7,449 bases of DNA. Source: Allobrachymonas sp. GTDB taxonomy: Bacteria > Pseudomonadota > Gammaproteobacteria > Burkholderiales > Burkholderiaceae_C. The notes beneath the pieces are model-generated. The model did no database searches, was not told the origin of the DNA, and saw nothing but the letters and a program-made list of their open reading frames with translations. The position numbers and the translations under genes are program-made. The stretch spans positions 1 through 7,449 of the forward strand of contig JAGPIR010000058.1 of the NCBI GenBank assembly GCA_018054915.1. The letters run 5' to 3'. Positions 4,957 to 7,449 of the stretch are shown here, piece after piece. Within the stretch, counting starts at the first letter, position 1. Each line of letters starts with the position of its first letter.

Positions 4957-6441
4957 TTTCCTGACTGCAGCATAGCGTTCCAGTGTTTTCGCGCGGGCCT
5001 GATGGTGTTCTACGATTGGAAGCGGGTAATCGTGTCCCCAATTCAGCCCGGCAGCCTGCAACACTGCAGGCGGCGCCTGCCATGGCGCATGGATGTGGGG
5101 AGCTGGCAAATGGGCCAGTTGCGGCAGATACTGGCGAATGAACTGGCCTTTCGGGTCGAATTTCTGACTTTGGGTGACTGGGTTAAATATGCGAAAGTAG
5201 GGCTGGGCGTCGCAGCCGCTGGATGAGGCCCATTGCCAGCCGCCGTTGTTGGATGCCCACTCAAAGTCATTCAAATGTCTGGCAAACCAAGCCTCTCCCC
5301 GGCGCCAGTTTATGCCCAAGTGTTTGCACAGAAAGCTTGCACTGACCATGCGCAAACGGTTGTGCATATATCCGGTCTGCAACAATTGCTGCATGGCTGC
5401 ATCCACCAATGGGTAGCCGGTGCGCGCGGTACGCCAGGCTTCGAAATAGGTGTCGGCAACCGGGCCTTGTTCCCATGCGATCGTGTCGTATGTGCGCTTG
5501 AAGCTCAAACCGGCCGCAACATGAGGGTAATTGGCCAGAACCTGCAGATAAAAATCACGCCAGATCAATTCACTGAGCCATGTTTGCGCGCCTGGCTGAC
5601 CATCATTTGCCAGTGGCCAAACCGCGCGGCAGAGCTCACGGATCGACAACGTGCCAAAGCGCAAATGCATTCCCAGGCAACTCGTACCATTTTCTGCGGG
5701 AAAGTCGCGCAGCGCATGGTAATGCGAAAGGCGTTCAAGAAATGATTTCAACATGGCATGCCCACCGCCACTGCCAGCGCGCCCGCCTGTTTCCAGAAAA
5801 TGGGTGTGCGCGAAGCCTATTGTTTCCAGGGCTGGAATGGGGCGGGCAACCGGGGGCGGCAAGGCGTGAAGTTTGCGCCCTAGGCTGGTCGTATCGTGGC
5901 GGAGCAGAGCCTGCGGCATTGTGTGCATTCGTTTCAGCCAGGCCCGTTTGTAGGGAGTAAAAACGGAATAGGGTTTGCCACTGCCGGTCAAGATCTCTTG
6001 GCGTGCAAATACCATGTGGTCTTTGCAAAGATGCAGCGATATGCCACGGTGTTGCAACCACTGACCGATAGATTGATCGCGTTGCAGGGCAGATGCCTCA
6101 TCGTCCCACGCGGCAAATACTGCCTGGACTGGCAGATGCTTCAACCAGGCTGCAAAAGCATCCTCTGGCACGCCGTGGTGCCACAGTAGAAATTCTTTTT
6201 TGTGTGCGCTCGGTAACCCGCTTGATGCAATCTGCCGCAATTCGTCAGAGAGTGTTTGCAGGCTGGTGCAGATGAATTCCACCCGCCGGTCTTGCTGGGG
6301 CAGGGAATCGAGAATGGACCGGTCGAAAACGAACGCCAAAACTACCGCTTGGCAGTGCTCCAGGGCTTGAGCCAGTGCCGCGTGATCGTACAGGCGCAAA
6401 TCCCGGCGCAACCATACCAATCCAAGTTGATAGCGCTGCAT
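4933..6441 (-). CDS. phrB: Class I deoxyribodipyrimidine (CPD) photolyase
   Basis: Light-driven flavoenzyme that splits cyclobutane pyrimidine dimers in UV-damaged DNA. From the ATG at 6441 it has 502 aa, close to the usual 470-500. The N-terminal alpha/beta antenna domain starts GLVWLRRDLRL (7-17). The FAD-binding domain shows RDFPAENGTS (245-254), RTGYPLVDAAM (340-350), MHNRLRM (359-365), NNGGWQW (398-404) and YFRIFNP. Trp402 and Trp379 match the two inner tryptophans of the electron-transfer chain (W382 and W359 in E. coli PhrB); the outer one (W306) has no counterpart in the aligned loop. The antenna cofactor (folate or deazaflavin) cannot be decided. Other possible starts are ATG at 6474 and GTG at 6489; none has a clear ribosome site, and 6441 fits the family best. 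The stop codon lies inside the 3' end of lysR (24-bp convergent overlap). Confidence 0.93.
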   Translation of the reverse strand: MQRYQLGLVWLRRDLRLYDHAALAQALEHCQAVVLAFVFDRSILDSLPQQDRRVEFICTSLQTLSDELRQIASSGLPSAHKKEFLLWHHGVPEDAFAAWLKHLPVQAVFAAWDDEASALQRDQSIGQWLQHRGISLHLCKDHMVFARQEILTGSGKPYSVFTPYKRAWLKRMHTMPQALLRHDTTSLGRKLHALPPPVARPIPALETIGFAHTHFLETGGRAGSGGGHAMLKSFLERLSHYHALRDFPAENGTSCLGMHLRFGTLSIRELCRAVWPLANDGQPGAQTWLSELIWRDFYLQVLANYPHVAAGLSFKRTYDTIAWEQGPVADTYFEAWRTARTGYPLVDAAMQQLLQTGYMHNRLRMVSASFLCKHLGINWRRGEAWFARHLNDFEWASNNGGWQWASSSGCDAQPYFRIFNPVTQSQKFDPKGQFIRQYLPQLAHLPAPHIHAPWQAPPAVLQAAGLNWGHDYPLPIVEHHQARAKTLERYAAVRKSGQGFRD

Positions 6442-6756
6442 GTGGGTTGGCGCAATTTGAATAGAGGGCCGCATGTTTGCGCGTGACACGGCGAAGTTCA
6501 GGCGCGAGTCAGCGAGTTTGGATCATTTTGCCGCAGCGGATGAAATGGCCGCGAACCTATGGAAGCAGAGTGATGCACGCTGGCGAGCCAGCCGAGCACC
6601 CCCGCTTTTTGCCTTTTAGTCAGCGCATTTTCATGAGCTTCTGCATCGACAGTTTCGCTCAAGATCCTTCACACATCTGATGCGTGTCCCGTTACGGAAA
6701 ATGCAGGCACAGCGTATGGGCCGCTGCACCGCATGGGGTGTAGATGGCCTTGCCGA
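6442..6756. other. 315-base gap without a recognisable gene
   Basis: This holds the leader of the photolyase gene and the region downstream of the RRM gene, both on the minus strand. The short open frame at 6477-6680 on the plus strand matches nothing I know. A small dyad GCTGG-CGAG-CCAGC lies at 6579-6592 (6 complementary bases per side counting the inner pair), without a following T-run. No LexA-type box (CTG-N10-CAG) is seen ahead of the photolyase gene, and no clear intrinsic terminator follows the RRM gene. Confidence 0.5.
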
Positions 6757-7071
6757 TCAATAACTTCTGCGACCAGAACCGTAGCTGTCGCGAAATCCAC
6801 CGCCTCCGTTTGAGGAACGGGGTTCCATCGGGCGGGCAATGTTGACGGTCATGTCGCGTCCGCCAACGTTCTTGCCATTGAGGGCTGCGATGGCGGCCTC
6901 GGCTTCGGCGGCAGAGGACATTTCCACGAATCCAAAACCTTTGGAGCGGTTCGTGTCACGGTCCATCATCACTTTGGCGGATTGAACGCTGCCATAAGGA
7001 GAGAATTCCAATTCAAGGTCGTTGTCGCGCATAGAGTACGACAGGTTTCCGACGTATAGTTTGCTGCTCAT
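6757..7071 (-). CDS. Small RRM-type RNA-binding protein with glycine-rich tail
   Basis: A 104-aa single-RRM protein of the type common in cyanobacteria and Proteobacteria, probably an RNA chaperone or cold-stress protein that binds single-stranded RNA in the cytoplasm. The RNP2 motif is LYVGNL (5-10) and RNP1 is KGFGFVEM (44-51), both with the aromatic residues that stack on RNA. The domain ends near residue 80, and a tail rich in Gly, Ser and Arg (GGGGFRDSYGSGRRSY) follows. The start at 7071 is preceded by AAAGG with 8 bases between. The gene follows the infA paralogue on the same strand after 79 bp, which suggests joint transcription and a shared role in RNA or translation under stress. Family secure; cold induction is inferred. 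Confidence 0.92.
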   Translation of the reverse strand: MSSKLYVGNLSYSMRDNDLELEFSPYGSVQSAKVMMDRDTNRSKGFGFVEMSSAAEAEAAIAALNGKNVGGRDMTVNIARPMEPRSSNGGGGFRDSYGSGRRSY

Positions 7072-7098
7072 GGTTTGAGCCTTTCATGTTGGGCGAAT

Positions 7099-7113
7099 AA
7101 CCCGTAACGGGTT
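7099..7113. promoter_or_regulatory. Perfect palindrome in the leader between infA and the RRM gene
   Basis: AACCCGTAACGGGTT has 7-bp arms around a central A. As RNA it can form a 6-bp hairpin with a 3-base loop. In the direction of the genes it is followed by ATTCGCCC rather than a T-run, so it is not a classical terminator. It may be a processing or attenuation hairpin, or an operator for the RRM gene. Confidence 0.4.
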
Positions 7114-7150
7114 TTCGCTGGTTGGGAAATCAATAAAATGGATTTAGGCT

Positions 7151-7417
7151 TCAGCGATTTGTCCGTCTGGCTGGAGCGCCTGCTCGTGGTTGCCTGTTCT
7201 CGATGTGCCGGAATGTGACGCGTGCCTTTGTCAGGTCATACGGTGACAATTCCAGGGTAACCCGGTCGCCAGCCAGAACCCGGATGCTGTGCTTGCGCAT
7301 TTTGCCGGCGGTGTAAGCCACCACCTGATGACCGTTTTCGAGGGTGACGCGAAAGCGCATGTCCGGCAACACTTCGTCCACCTTGCCTTGCATTTCGATC
7401 AGTTCTTCCTTGGCCAT
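7151..7417 (-). CDS. infA: Translation initiation factor IF-1, second-type paralogue with basic tail
   Basis: IF-1 binds the A-site region of the 30S subunit and helps IF2 and IF3 during initiation. The OB fold takes residues 1-72 (MAKEELIEMQGKV, FRVTLENGH, GKMRKHSIRVLAGDRVTLELSPYDLTKARVTFR). The usual protein ends at about 72 residues; this one continues with 16 residues rich in Arg and Pro (ENRQPRAGAPARRTNR). Such longer forms are known as a second infA copy in Burkholderiales, apart from the one near the ribosomal protein genes. The start at 7417 follows a strong AAAGGAG with 5 bases between. It is upstream of the RRM gene on the same strand, so both may be expressed together, perhaps in cold stress (inferred). 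The main infA copy must lie elsewhere in the genome if the paralogue reading is right. Confidence 0.93.
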   Translation of the reverse strand: MAKEELIEMQGKVDEVLPDMRFRVTLENGHQVVAYTAGKMRKHSIRVLAGDRVTLELSPYDLTKARVTFRHIENRQPRAGAPARRTNR

Positions 7418-7420
7418 AAA

Positions 7421-7429
7421 AACTCCTTT
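7421..7429 (-). promoter_or_regulatory. Strong Shine-Dalgarno of the infA paralogue
   Basis: Read on the minus strand, GAAAGGAG followed by a run of T residues leads into the ATG at 7417. This is the best ribosome-binding site in the window and fixes the start of the gene. Confidence 0.7.
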
Positions 7430-7449
7430 CGTTGCAGTCTGGATCAGGC

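Noticed and set aside
6636..6648. AGCTTCTGCATCG is shared exactly with 2246-2258, which could suggest a further attachment-site copy and a larger island (2249-6648) carrying azoR, pirin, lysR and phr.
   Set aside because: One 13-base match is about what chance allows in a 7.4-kb window. No arm-type TTGTGCCC repeats or integrase traces lie near 6640, and the enclosed genes look chromosomal.
1..7449. CRISPR arrays, tRNA or rRNA genes, and insertion sequences.
   Set aside because: No regularly spaced repeat array, tRNA-like cloverleaf, rRNA motif or transposase was seen on either strand.

Overview
The window looks like a bacterial chromosome segment, most likely from a betaproteobacterium of the order Burkholderiales with moderate GC (an Oxalobacteraceae-like organism would fit). 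The clues are the MnmE C-terminus, the second-type IF-1 with a basic tail, the CrgA-like LysR regulator and a class I photolyase. The lineage is inferred from protein style only; no rRNA or tRNA gene is present.

Left part (1-2476): the last 41 codons of mnmE are followed by what I read as a very small, eroded integrative element. A P4-type tyrosine integrase with a complete catalytic set sits just downstream of mnmE, the same site and layout as the SGI1 family (int next to the 3' end of mnmE/trmE). Both outer sides of the int region carry a pair of TTGTGCCC direct repeats with an identical 12-bp period. This pattern suits arm-type integrase sites. Outside those pairs, short motifs of the mnmE end (TTYTGCATCGG and TTCCGATGCG) occur in the same order and orientation, giving candidate attL (111-144) and attR (2249-2308). 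The only cargo left is a 73-codon ORF that looks like a deletion scar: the start of a HipA-like protein joined in frame to the second half of an XRE-type helix-turn-helix. Just beyond attR, 2370-2471 resembles a broken fragment of another integrase, as if a second element once sat in tandem.

Middle part (2477-6441): a pirin gene and a downstream FMN-dependent NADH-azoreductase gene (azoR) form a probable minus-strand operon. A CrgA-like LysR regulator is divergent from them across about 180 bp that contain a TTGC-N7-GCAA palindrome of LysR-box type. Together they look like a quinone/electrophile-response module. The lysR gene overlaps tail-to-tail by 24 bp with a minus-strand class I photolyase gene.

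Right part (6442-7449): a gap of about 315 bp without a gene, then two minus-strand genes in probable operon order: an infA paralogue (IF-1 with a 16-residue basic tail) and a small glycine-tailed RRM RNA-binding protein, separated by a short leader with a perfect palindrome. Most of the right two thirds is ordinary chromosomal content; the unusual part is the left 2.4 kb.
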